DNA of 64,000 bases from the NCBI GenBank assembly GCA_963825345.1, contig CAWGSQ010000012.1, positions 248,001-312,000 on the forward strand, read 5' to 3'. Each line of letters begins with the position of its first letter. Positions within the stretch are counted from its first letter, which is position 1. Positions 31,958 through 42,472 of this stretch are shown in pieces. A program made the position numbers and the translations under genes. Under the pieces are notes generated by a model. The model was not told the origin of the DNA. It did no database searches and saw nothing but the letters and a program-made list of their open reading frames with translations. This DNA comes from JACVRW01 sp963825345. GTDB taxonomy: Bacteria; Actinomycetota; Thermoleophilia; Solirubrobacterales; Thermoleophilaceae.

Positions 31958-32014
31958 GGGGAAAGGCAAAGGTAACGCTGGACCCGGCGGGAGATGAGCC
32001 GCAGGCGCGAGTAG

Positions 32015-33457
32015 TTACGCAGGTACCGAGCTCTTTACGACCGGCAGCTCCTCGAGCGCGTACTTACCGTTCGCGGACTCGGTCCGCTCGAGGGGGTAGT
32101 CGCCGGAGAAGCAGGCGTCGCAGTGGGTCTCGCGCGTGGAGCGGATCGCCTCGTACACGCCCTCGAGCGAGAGGTAGCGAAGCGAGTCGCAGCCGAGCTC
32201 GGCGGCGATCTCCTCCTCGGTGCGCCCGTGCGCCACCATCTCCTGCGTCGTCGACATGTCCACGCCGTAGTGGCACGGATGGCGGATCGGCGGGGCCGAG
32301 ATGCGCATGTGGATCTCGGCGGCTCCTGCGTCGCGCAGCATCTGCACGATCTGGCGCGTGGTATTGCCGCGCACGATCGAGTCGTCCACCACCACGAGCC
32401 GCTTGCCCGCCACGACCTCGCGCAGCGGGTTGAACTTCATGCGCAGGCCGTGCTTGCGTAGGTCCTGGCCGGGCTGGATGAACGTGCGCTGCACGTAGCG
32501 GTTCTTGATCAGGCCGTCGTCGCGCGGGATCCCCGACGCCTTCGAGTAGCCCGACGCCGCCGGATTCCCCGAGTCCGGCACCGAGATCACCACGTCCGCC
32601 TCGACCGGCGCCTCGCGCCAGAGGATCTCGCCCATCTTGCGGCGCGACACCTGGGTGCGGTTGCCCTCGAGTATCGAGTCGGGGCGCGCGAAGTAGATGT
32701 GCTCGAAGACGCAGAACGCGCGCCGCTCAGACTCCACGAGCTGTCGCGTGTCGATCCCGCCGGTGCCGAGCGAGACCATCTCACCCGGCTGCACGTCGCG
32801 CAGCAGCTCGGCGCCGAGGATGTCAAAAGCGCAGCTCTCCGATGCCACGCAGGGGTCCCCGCCAAGCATCCCGAGCGCGAGCGGACGGAGCCCAGCCGGG
32901 TCGCGGAACGCGACCACGGCCTCCTTCGTCATCACCACCGTCGAGAAGGCGCCCTCGAGGCGCGGCACCACGTCCGCGACGGCGTCCTCGATCGCCTCCG
33001 CCTCGTGGGTGGAGAGGAGCGCGGCGATGATCTCGGAGTCGGAGGTCCCGCGCAGCTGCACGCCCTTCTCGACAAGCTCCGAATGCAGCTCCACGGCGTT
33101 GATCAGGTTGCCGTTGTGCGCGAGCGCGACCTGGCGACGGTCGGAGCGCCAGACCGGCTGGGCGTTCTCCCACGCGTTCGAGCCCGTGGTCGAGTAGCGC
33201 ACGTGACCGATGGCCATCTCACCCTGGAGTCCCTGCAGCGTCTGCTCGTCGAAGACCTGAGACACGAGCCCCATGTCGCGCACGGTCATGATCTGGCCGG
33301 AGTGCGCCGTCGCGATCCCGGCCGACTCCTGGCCGCGGTGCTGTAGGGCGAACAGCGCGAAGTAGGAGAGCCTGGCGACGTCCCGCTCAGGGGCAAAGAC
33401 GCCGAAGACACCGCACTCGTCGCGAGGGCCGTCCCGGTGGTCGAGATCTCGATTCAT
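32015..33457 (-). CDS. purF: Amidophosphoribosyltransferase
   Basis: The 480-residue first committed enzyme of purine synthesis converts PRPP and glutamine to phosphoribosylamine. An 11-14-residue propeptide precedes DECGVFGVF, where the Cys becomes the N-terminal nucleophile of the glutaminase domain. HRGQESAGI, RYSTTGSN and HNGNLINA follow. The PRTase domain has the PRPP loop VVVDDSIVRGNT and YGVDMSTTQE. C-terminal Cys residues (THCDACFSG) recall the Fe-S-cluster type. Expected feedback control by AMP/GMP is family knowledge. Confidence 0.97.
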   Translation of the reverse strand: MNRDLDHRDGPRDECGVFGVFAPERDVARLSYFALFALQHRGQESAGIATAHSGQIMTVRDMGLVSQVFDEQTLQGLQGEMAIGHVRYSTTGSNAWENAQPVWRSDRRQVALAHNGNLINAVELHSELVEKGVQLRGTSDSEIIAALLSTHEAEAIEDAVADVVPRLEGAFSTVVMTKEAVVAFRDPAGLRPLALGMLGGDPCVASESCAFDILGAELLRDVQPGEMVSLGTGGIDTRQLVESERRAFCVFEHIYFARPDSILEGNRTQVSRRKMGEILWREAPVEADVVISVPDSGNPAASGYSKASGIPRDDGLIKNRYVQRTFIQPGQDLRKHGLRMKFNPLREVVAGKRLVVVDDSIVRGNTTRQIVQMLRDAGAAEIHMRISAPPIRHPCHYGVDMSTTQEMVAHGRTEEEIAAELGCDSLRYLSLEGVYEAIRSTRETHCDACFSGDYPLERTESANGKYALEELPVVKSSVPA

Positions 33458-33499
33458 CGGGTGGAAGTCGAGGGTACCAACGGTCGCCGTCGTCGCCGC

Positions 33500-33736
33500 T
33501 CACCTCACGGCGCGCCGCAGCCGCGGATCGATCCAGGCCACCACCACGTCCACCAGCGCACTGAACAGCACCACGACGATTGCCAGGTAGACGGCGAGCG
33601 CGACGATCGGGGGCAGGTCGAAGGTGCCGATCGTGTCGGCGGTGAGCGCGCCCACCCCCGGAAGGCCGAAGATCACCTCGACGTACAGCACGAAGCCGCC
33701 GAAGGCGTGCGAGAAGTCGAGACCCCAGATGTTCAC
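33500..33736 (-). pseudogene. C-terminal fragment of a Dpp/Opp-type ABC permease (DppB-like)
   Basis: The 78 residues read FGGFVLYVEVIFGLPGVGAL, TADTIGTFDLPPIVALAVY and VDVVVAWIDPRLRRAV, the final third of a peptide/nickel-type permease (the VIVExVFxxPGLG and YxxxDPRxR elements). The N-terminal helices and most of the membrane domain are missing. It starts on a GTG overlapping the stop of the other permease fragment, which is in the reverse of the usual dppB-dppC order. Remnant of a transporter between purL and purF. Confidence 0.65.
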
Positions 33737-33957
33737 CGGGGGATCCCACTCAGCGAGACGATGTCCGTCGACCTGCCGTCGATCACGATCCGCTCGGTGA
33801 GGTGATTCTCGTCCGGCGTCGTATGCGCGATCTGACTCGCGAATAGCGGCGCGGCCAGGATCGTGATCAGGATCAGCGCGAAGAGCGTTCCGAAGACCAG
33901 CGCGCCGCGGTCACGACGGAGGCGGCGGGCCGCAAGCGACCAAGGACCCCCGGATGC
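33733..33957 (-). pseudogene. N-terminal fragment of a Dpp/Opp-type ABC permease (DppC-like)
   Basis: The frame reads WSLAARRLRRDRGALVFG, one membrane helix (LFALILITILAAPLFA), then TERIVIDGRSTDIVSLSGIP and a stop. This matches the start of DppC/OppC permeases (basic cytosolic end, first helix, periplasmic DG/GIP segment). The remaining five helices and the EAA loop are absent. No good start codon is visible. Confidence 0.55.
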
Positions 33958-33968
33958 CGTCTGTGCTC

Positions 33969-36130
<2,162 letters not shown>

Positions 36131-36134
<4 letters not shown>

Positions 36135-36781
36135 ACCGGGACCATGGCGAGCGACTCGAAGAGCCTCCCGCCATCGGAGGACCCGGTGAGCGGGTCGACC
36201 GCGTGCTCGGGATGCGGCATGAGGCCCATCACGTTGCCGGCCTCGTTGCATACGCCGGCCACGTCGTCCATGGACCCGTTCGGGTTGTGGCCGGGGGCGT
36301 AGCGCAGAACCACCTGCTCCTCCGGCAGCGTGCCGGGAGGCGCGTAGTAGCGCCCGGTCGTGTGCTTGACCGGGATTGAAAGGAGATCACCCTCCACGCA
36401 GGCGCGCGTGAACGGCGTGTCGGGGTTCTCGACGGCCACCTCCACCTGGCGGCATACGAAGCGAAGGGAGTCGTTCGGCAGCAGCGCCCCGGGCAGGAGG
36501 CCCGCCTCGCAGAGCACCTGGAAGCCGTTGCAGATGCCGAGCACGGGTCCGCCGTCGCGCGCGAACTCGATCACCGACTCCATCAGGGGCGAGAAGCGCG
36601 CTATCGCGCCAACGCGCAGGTAGTCGCCGTACGAGAAGCCGCCGGGCACCACCACGGCGTCGATACCGCTGAGGTCGCGGTCGCCGTGCCAGAGGAGGTC
36701 CGCCTCGGCGAAGCGGCGGCACGCCATCAGCGCGTCGACCTCGTCGCAGGAACCGGGGAAGCGCACCACTCCGAACTTCAT
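36131..36781 (-). CDS. purQ: Phosphoribosylformylglycinamidine synthase, glutaminase subunit
   Basis: The 216-residue class I glutamine amidotransferase has FPGSCDEVDA, VVPGGFSYGDYLR, GPVLGICNGFQVLCEAGLLPG with the catalytic Cys, and the His-Glu pair in GLMPHPEHAVD. It supplies ammonia to PurL. ATGA overlap with purS and a four-base overlap with purL set the start and argue for a coupled PurS-PurQ-PurL complex. Confidence 0.97.
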
Positions 36782-37011
36782 GCGGCGTCTTTCAACTCGA
36801 TGACCTCGTAGTCCTCGATCAGCGGATTCGCCAGCAGGCGCTCGCACATCTGCGGCACCTGTGTGGCGTCCTCCACATCCAGCTCGATCAGCCGGCCCAC
36901 GTGCACGTTGGCCACTCCCTCAAAGCCGAGTGCGGGCAGCGCCCGTTCAACAGCCTGCCCCTGCGGGTCGAGGATTCCCGACTTCGGCCGGATCAACACG
37001 CGCGCCCTCAT
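36778..37011 (-). CDS. purS: Phosphoribosylformylglycinamidine synthase, PurS subunit
   Basis: The 77-residue PurS starts at ATG 37011, which overlaps the purC stop. RARVLIRPKSGILDPQGQAV, LGFEGVANVHVGRLIELDV and LLANPLIEDYEVIEL are the family's three blocks. A dimer of PurS bridges PurQ and PurL in organisms with small-type PurL. Confidence 0.95.
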   Translation of the reverse strand: MRARVLIRPKSGILDPQGQAVERALPALGFEGVANVHVGRLIELDVEDATQVPQMCERLLANPLIEDYEVIELKDAA

Positions 37012-37886
37012 GACGAGCGCTCCAACCAAGCCGTGAACGGCTCGCCGGTGATGCGCTCGTACGCGTCCACGTAGAGCTCACGGGTGCGCTCGATCACGTC
37101 GTCGGGAAGCGGCGGCGCCGGCGGACTCTTGTCCCAGCCCGAGCCCGCTGCCCAGTCGCGCACGTACTGCTTGTCGAAGCTCGGCTGGCCGCGGCCCGGC
37201 TCATACCCGTCGGCGGGCCAGAAGCGCGACGAGTCGGGGGTCATCACCTCGTCGCCGAGCACGATCGTCCCGTCCGGGCGGCGCCCGAACTCGAATTTCG
37301 TGTCGGCGAGGATGATGCCGCGCTCGCGCGCGTGGGCGGCGCCCAGCTCGTAGATCGCAATCGAGAGGCGGCGCAGCTCCTCGAGCAGATCGCGGTCGCC
37401 CACGATCTCGGCGGCGCGGTCGAAGTCCACGTTCTCGTCGTGATCGCCCACGTCGGCCTTGGTCGCGGGCGTGAAGATCGGCTCGGGGAGCTGCTCAGAC
37501 TCGCGCAGGCCGTCCGGAAGCTCGATCCCGCAGACCGCACCGGTGGACTGGTAGTCCTTCCAGCCCGACCCGGTGATGTAGCCGCGCACCACGCACTCCA
37601 CCGGCACCATCTCGAGCCGCTCGACGAGCATCGCGCGGCCGCGGAACTCCTCCGGTACCTCGGTGAAGGAGATCAGGTGGTTCGGGCACACCTCGCCGGT
37701 GCGCTCGAGCCAGAAGGCCGTGAGGCCGGTGAGGAGCTTGCCCTTGTCCGGGATCGGCGTGGGATGCACCACGTCGTAGGTGGAGATGCGGTCGGACGCG
37801 ACCAGCAGCAGGCGATCCTCGCCCACGGCGTAGATCTCCCTCACCTTCCCGCTGGAGAGGTGGTTCAGAGCGGCAACGTCGCTCAC
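37008..37886 (-). CDS. purC: Phosphoribosylaminoimidazole-succinocarboxamide synthase
   Basis: The 292-residue SAICAR synthetase joins CAIR and aspartate using ATP. Motifs are SSGKVREIYAVGEDRLLLVA, SDRISTYDVVHP, VECVVRGYITGSGWKDYQ, LADTKFEFG and EVMTPDSSRFWP. The GTG at 37886 overlaps the stop of the upstream EamA gene (GTGA); the much longer open frame upstream is a shadow of that transporter. Coupled to purS by an ATGA overlap. Confidence 0.96.
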   Translation of the reverse strand: MSDVAALNHLSSGKVREIYAVGEDRLLLVASDRISTYDVVHPTPIPDKGKLLTGLTAFWLERTGEVCPNHLISFTEVPEEFRGRAMLVERLEMVPVECVVRGYITGSGWKDYQSTGAVCGIELPDGLRESEQLPEPIFTPATKADVGDHDENVDFDRAAEIVGDRDLLEELRRLSIAIYELGAAHARERGIILADTKFEFGRRPDGTIVLGDEVMTPDSSRFWPADGYEPGRGQPSFDKQYVRDWAAGSGWDKSPPAPPLPDDVIERTRELYVDAYERITGEPFTAWLERSS

Positions 37887-38761
37887 CGTTGCGACGTTAC
37901 CAGTGGAACCTGACCGACCTGCGCCCGCTGCGTGCCAACAACGCAAAGCACGACGAGGACTGCCGCAAATAGCGTAATTGCGCTCACGTGCTCGCTCAGC
38001 AGCACGGCCGACCAGGCCAGCGTGAGCAGCGGCTGAATCAGCTGGATCTGCCCGATTTTCGCGACACCTCCTCGCGCCAGCCCCGCGTACCACGGGAAGA
38101 AGCCGAGCAGGGCACTGACCCCCGCCACGTACGCAAAGCCGAGCCACGCGTCCGCGTCGCCGTGCACGTCGGAGCCCACCGCCGCGACCAGCGCAATCGG
38201 AATGGTCAGCGGCGCCGAGAGCAGTACCGCCCAGCAGATCACCCGCCAGCCGCCGAGCTCGCGCGCGAGCGCGCCTCCCTCGGCGTATCCGATCGCGCTC
38301 AGCGCCACGGCGATCAGGATGAGGAGATCGTCCGTGCTGGGCAGCCCGGCGCCCTGCGACGCGGCGAAGGCGAGGACCGCGATCAGTCCGGCGAGGCTGG
38401 CCAGCCAGAAGCCGCGGGCGGGCCGCTCCCCTGCGCGGAGCACGGCCGCCACGGCTGTGGCCGCCGGCAGGATCCCCACGATCACGGCGCTGTGGGCCGA
38501 GGTGAGGCCCTGGAGTGCGATCGCGGTGAAGAGCGGCCAGCCGAACACGACGCCGAAGGCCACAATCGCCAGCCGCCGGAGCTGTGGGCGCGACGGGAGC
38601 GGCGCACGTGTGAGCAGCAGGATCAGCGCGGCGGGAATCGCTGCGAACGCCTCCCGCCCGATGCCCACGAAGGTGGGGTCGAGCTGCTCGACGGCCACGC
38701 GTGTGGCGGGCAGCGTGAAGCTGAAGGCGAGCACGCCGAGGAACCCGAGCAGGACAGGCAC
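37883..38761 (-). CDS. EamA/DMT-superfamily transporter
   Basis: The 292-residue protein has ten predicted helices in two EamA halves (LGFLGVLAFSFTLPATRVAV; later IQLIQPLLTLAWSAVLLSE followed by a C-terminal helix). Drug/metabolite transporters of this type export amino acids, nucleobases or other metabolites. The LQGLTSAHSAVIVGILP segment is typical. GTG start with no strong Shine-Dalgarno. Its stop overlaps the purC start, so it is translated with the purine genes; purine export is a guess from context only. Confidence 0.85.
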   Translation of the reverse strand: MPVLLGFLGVLAFSFTLPATRVAVEQLDPTFVGIGREAFAAIPAALILLLTRAPLPSRPQLRRLAIVAFGVVFGWPLFTAIALQGLTSAHSAVIVGILPAATAVAAVLRAGERPARGFWLASLAGLIAVLAFAASQGAGLPSTDDLLILIAVALSAIGYAEGGALARELGGWRVICWAVLLSAPLTIPIALVAAVGSDVHGDADAWLGFAYVAGVSALLGFFPWYAGLARGGVAKIGQIQLIQPLLTLAWSAVLLSEHVSAITLFAAVLVVLCVVGTQRAQVGQVPLVTSQR

Positions 38762-38780
38762 GGGGGTGACGCTAGCCGAG

Positions 38781-39344
38781 CTACTGCACGCGCAGGGTGG
38801 TGCTCATCCCGAGTCCCTCGTGGAACTCGAGCGAGCACCAGAGCTGGTAGCGGCCCGGTGCAAGCGACACCGAGCGGCGTTCGTACGTGCCGGGGTCGAT
38901 CTCGGAGAAGGTGGCGAGCGGGGAGTGCGTGCCCTCGGGGCTCACCACGAGATTGTGCGGGTCCTCGCCGCTGTTGCGGAGCTCGACCGTGACCGCGCCT
39001 GTTCCGACGAGCGGCCTCGACAGCGTGAGCGAGAACTCGCGCGCGGCCACTGAGACGAAGCGCGGCGGCGGCGCGGGGGCATCGGGGGTCGGTGGCTGCG
39101 GCTGCTGCGGAGCCGGCGTGGGGTCGGACGTGGGGCCGGGCCCGACGCTGAGAAGGCGCTCGAGAGGCCGGCGGGCGGAGAGCCGACGAGGCCGCGGGTG
39201 CACGCGGGCGCACCGAACCACCTGATGACAGTGACGGTGAGCGGCTCGTTTGCCGGTCTTGACACCGCTCTGACCGCCCGCCGCCATTGTGGGCAGCGCC
39301 AAGGCGGCGAGCGCGGTCGCCACGGCCACCAGCCTCAGGGTCAT
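38781..39344 (-). CDS. Secreted cupredoxin-like copper-binding protein
   Basis: The 187-residue protein has a signal peptide (LRLVAVATALAALALPTMAAG), a His/Arg-rich segment, a Pro/Thr linker and a C-terminal cupredoxin fold. The blue-copper ligands are in place: His in DPHNLVVS, Cys in LWCSLEFH with a second His three residues later, and Met in EGLGMSTTL. It could carry electrons outside the cell. It follows the DUF1501 gene with a one-base TGATG overlap, tying it to the DUF1800-DUF1501 pair. Confidence 0.82.
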   Translation of the reverse strand: MTLRLVAVATALAALALPTMAAGGQSGVKTGKRAAHRHCHQVVRCARVHPRPRRLSARRPLERLLSVGPGPTSDPTPAPQQPQPPTPDAPAPPPRFVSVAAREFSLTLSRPLVGTGAVTVELRNSGEDPHNLVVSPEGTHSPLATFSEIDPGTYERRSVSLAPGRYQLWCSLEFHEGLGMSTTLRVQ

Positions 39345-40714
39345 CAGGCCGCGACCAGCGCCGGGCGCGCGAACGATGAGGCGTTCGGGATGATCGGCCC
39401 CGCGTCCACGCCGAGCCACTGCTCGAGCAGTGCGCAGTAGACACCGCGGAAGTCGGCCGTGTTGCGCAGGTTGTCGTCGTCGTCGAGCGTGGCGAGCCCG
39501 GGGAACTCGCCGACCATCTCGCCGCGCGCCTGCGATCCGATCACGAAGCCCGCCCCGGCCGCGCCGTGGTCGGTACCCGAGCCGTTCTCGTTCGGGCGGC
39601 GGCCGAACTCGCTCCACACGTGCACGAGCACGCGGTCCTCGAGCCCACGGGCCTCGAGGTCGCGCTGGAACGCGCGCAGGCTGTTGCCCACCTCGAGCAG
39701 GTCCGCGGGAAGGCTGCCGTCCTGGCCCGAGTGCGTGTCGTAGCCGCCGCTCTCGATCGCGACGACCCGGAGCGGCAGGCCGCCCTCGAGCATCGCGGCG
39801 AGCGCCCGCAGCCGGCCGGCGAAGCCGCCGCCCGGGTAAGTCACGCCGGGGGGACTCGTGAAGCCGTCCTGGTACGGCGCGAGCTGGTCACGCAGGCGCC
39901 CGGTGGCCGCCACCGCCGCGCGCGCCTGGCCGAGGCCGACGTCGCTCGTGGACAGCTCACCCAGGTCGCCGAACGCGTCGAGCATCTTGTCCTGCACCGA
40001 GCCCCATACGCCGGGCGTCCAGAAGTCGTAGTTGTCGGGCTCCGCCACGGTCGCGACCGGCACGTCGCGGGCGGCCAGCACCGGCTGGAGATCCCAGCCG
40101 AGCGCGAGGCCCTGGAGCGGGTTGTCGGCCACGCCGTGCTGGTCGAGGAAGCGCCCAAGCCAGCCCCAGCGGCCGAACGGGTTCGTCTCGCCGACCTCCC
40201 AGTAGTGGCGGCTCGTGAAGTGCGACTGGTTCGCGTCGGCGTAGCCGATCGCCGGCATCACCGAGACCTTGCCCTCGCCGTAGAGCTCCGCAAGACCTGC
40301 GAACGACGGGTGCCAGCGCAGCGAGGTGTCCTCGGTGAGCGGGATCCCCTCGCCGTTCGGCAGCGCCAGGGTGGGCCGGTTCGCCGCGTACTGGGGATGC
40401 GCGCTTGTCGGGGCGAGCATGGTGAGCGAGTCGGCGCCGCCCGACAGGAAGATCGAGACGAGCACGCGCTCGGAGGGCGCCTGCGCCGCGGCGGCTGCGA
40501 TGCCCTGCTCGAACGCCTTCGGCCCGAGGCTCGCCGCTCCGTAGACCGACAGCGCGAGGCCCGTGGCCCGCGACACGAACGAGCGCCGCGTGAGCCCGGT
40601 GCCCGCCGGCATCGGCATGCCCGGCTCGATCGCCGGCAGTCCGCGGCCCGCCTCGGCCGCCGCGCGACGCAGGACCTGGGTGCGTGAGTAGTCGTTGCAG
40701 CCGCAGTTCGGCAT
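39344..40714 (-). CDS. DUF1501 protein, Tat-exported
   Basis: The 456-residue protein has a twin-arginine signal (LTRRSFVSRATGLALSVYG) preceded by a cytosolic leader with CGC. The body has FLSGGADSLTMLAP, MPAIGYADANQSHFTSR, WGWLGRFLDQHG, SGGYDTHSGQDG and VWSEFGRRPNENGSGTDHG. These residues recall the alkaline-phosphatase/sulfatase superfamily metal centre found in DUF1501. Almost always paired with DUF1800, as here (2-base gap). The substrate is unknown; the product is exported folded with its cofactor. Confidence 0.88.
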   Translation of the reverse strand: MPNCGCNDYSRTQVLRRAAAEAGRGLPAIEPGMPMPAGTGLTRRSFVSRATGLALSVYGAASLGPKAFEQGIAAAAAQAPSERVLVSIFLSGGADSLTMLAPTSAHPQYAANRPTLALPNGEGIPLTEDTSLRWHPSFAGLAELYGEGKVSVMPAIGYADANQSHFTSRHYWEVGETNPFGRWGWLGRFLDQHGVADNPLQGLALGWDLQPVLAARDVPVATVAEPDNYDFWTPGVWGSVQDKMLDAFGDLGELSTSDVGLGQARAAVAATGRLRDQLAPYQDGFTSPPGVTYPGGGFAGRLRALAAMLEGGLPLRVVAIESGGYDTHSGQDGSLPADLLEVGNSLRAFQRDLEARGLEDRVLVHVWSEFGRRPNENGSGTDHGAAGAGFVIGSQARGEMVGEFPGLATLDDDDNLRNTADFRGVYCALLEQWLGVDAGPIIPNASSFARPALVAA

Positions 40715-40716
40715 GG

Positions 40717-42393
40717 TCAGCTCGTCTGGTAGTCGGGGGAGGCCAGGATCAGATGGCGAAGGGCGTTCTGGCGCAGGCCGCGATAGGTGCTGAGCTGCCA
40801 GCCGCCGGCGCCCGCGAGCGCATCGGCGGCGAAGCTCGTGAGCAGCGCCACGGTCTCGGCGCTCAGGTACGGGTCGTGCGCCCATGCGCGCGCCGCGGCC
40901 ACGGCCTGCTCGGGCGTCTCGGTCGCGTCGTAGTCGTCCACCGCGTCGCCGTCCAGCACCCGGTCGGTGAGCGCCCGCGAGACGAGGTCGAAGCGCCCGC
41001 GCACCGTGCCCGTGTCGAGCCAGCGCGAGTCATCCCACCCGGACACGTCGGGCGGGAAGAAGAGCCGCTGCCCGGCGTTCTCCGAGTACCAGATCCAGTA
41101 CTCGCCGTCGACCGAGCGCTGGAGCGTGCGCAGGAGCCCGGCCACCAGGACCACGGGCGGCTTGACCATGCGCGGCCCGTTGTGCAGGTCGGGGTGCAGA
41201 AGGATCGCCTCGAGCACCGGCCGCACCTGGTAGCCGCTCGACGCGTACAGCGACTCGAGCGCCTGGCGGTCGCCCGCCGAGGGCGCGGTCGGAATGAAGT
41301 AGCTCCACAGCTTCTGCACGAAGAACGACAGGTGCATCGGGTGGTGGACGCACATCGCGGCCCCCTGCTCCCAGGTCCATGCGCCCGTCTGCCCGAAGAC
41401 CGTCTTTGTGCCGTTGTCGTGCCGGTTCGCGACGTAGCGGAAGTTGTGCATCCCGAGCTCGTCGCTCCAGTCGAAGTCGAACCCGGTGAGCGCACGTGCG
41501 AGCTGGCGCACGTCCTGCTCGCTGTAGGCCCCGCGGTCCGCTCCGAGGGTGAACAGCTCCATCACCTCGCGCGCGTAGTTCTCGTTCGGGCTCCAGCGCG
41601 TGTTCTCGTTCAGATTGAGCCAGACGATCATCGCCGGGTCCTGCGTCACGTCGTGGACCAGCTGATCGAACGAGCCGAACGCGTTCCGCCGGAAAAGCTC
41701 GTTCTGGTCGAGCATCAGCTGCTGCTGGCCCACGCCGTCGTTCGAGGTGGCGAACCAGTCGTGCCACACGAGCGTCATGCGCTCCACGAGCGGCTGGTCG
41801 GTCCGCACCATGCGGTCGAGCCACCAGAGGTGGTCGTGGCCCCATAGGTCAGCGGGAGCGAGCGGGTTGCCGTCCTCGTCGGTGGGAGCTGCGCCGGTGA
41901 GGGTGGGCGCGCCGAACGGGCGGGTGAGCGCGGCCACGGCGCGGTGAAGGCCCATGGCAGCGAGTGCCTCCGCGTGGCCCGGCGAGGGGCCGAAGCCGGC
42001 GCGCCAGAGCAGGCGCTCGGCCTCGCGGACGCCGAAGCTGCCGGAGTAGATCGCGATCGGGCTGGTGAGACTGAACTCCGCGGGCGGCGGTGGCGCGGGC
42101 GGGGTTGGCGCCGGCGGCACGGACTGGAGCGGGACCTTCCGCTTCCGACGGCGCTTCCTCTTCTTCACGCACGCGCGGGCATGGCGGCGGCGACGCTTGG
42201 CGGCACTCTCGACCTCGGGGCGGCCGCCGGCCGAGCCGGCGCGCGGCCTGCGCTGCGGGTACGGGGACTCCACCACCGCGCTGCGAGTGCGTTTCTTCGC
42301 CCGCGTGCGGCGCTTGCGCGGCGTTACGCAGCGAGGCTTTTTCTTACGGCGCCGCTTACGGCGCCGCGCGGCGGCGTCGATGCGTGGGTCCAC
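40717..42393 (-). CDS. DUF1800 protein with very basic N-terminus
   Basis: About 558 residues from GTG 42393 (the start is uncertain; a longer frame runs over purB and is not supported). Residues ~10-90 are extraordinarily Arg/Lys-rich (RRRKRRRKKK, KRKRRRKRK), followed by a Pro linker and the DUF1800 domain: EAERLLWRAGFGPSPGHAEAL, MTLVWHDWFATS, YAREVMELFTLGADRG, LARALTGFDFD and the C-terminal LRHLILASPDYQT. The domain function is unknown. Co-encoded with DUF1501, it may act as its partner. The cationic region could bind DNA, wall polymers or membranes. Confidence 0.8.
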   Translation of the reverse strand: MDPRIDAAARRRKRRRKKKPRCVTPRKRRTRAKKRTRSAVVESPYPQRRPRAGSAGGRPEVESAAKRRRRHARACVKKRKRRRKRKVPLQSVPPAPTPPAPPPPAEFSLTSPIAIYSGSFGVREAERLLWRAGFGPSPGHAEALAAMGLHRAVAALTRPFGAPTLTGAAPTDEDGNPLAPADLWGHDHLWWLDRMVRTDQPLVERMTLVWHDWFATSNDGVGQQQLMLDQNELFRRNAFGSFDQLVHDVTQDPAMIVWLNLNENTRWSPNENYAREVMELFTLGADRGAYSEQDVRQLARALTGFDFDWSDELGMHNFRYVANRHDNGTKTVFGQTGAWTWEQGAAMCVHHPMHLSFFVQKLWSYFIPTAPSAGDRQALESLYASSGYQVRPVLEAILLHPDLHNGPRMVKPPVVLVAGLLRTLQRSVDGEYWIWYSENAGQRLFFPPDVSGWDDSRWLDTGTVRGRFDLVSRALTDRVLDGDAVDDYDATETPEQAVAAARAWAHDPYLSAETVALLTSFAADALAGAGGWQLSTYRGLRQNALRHLILASPDYQTS

Positions 42394-42472
42394 CCAGTTC
42401 CCATCGGCGGGGAGGGCCCCTGCCCATAGGTTTCCGCTGCGCTTGCTGGACGCCGAACGTGCGGTGCCGCGT

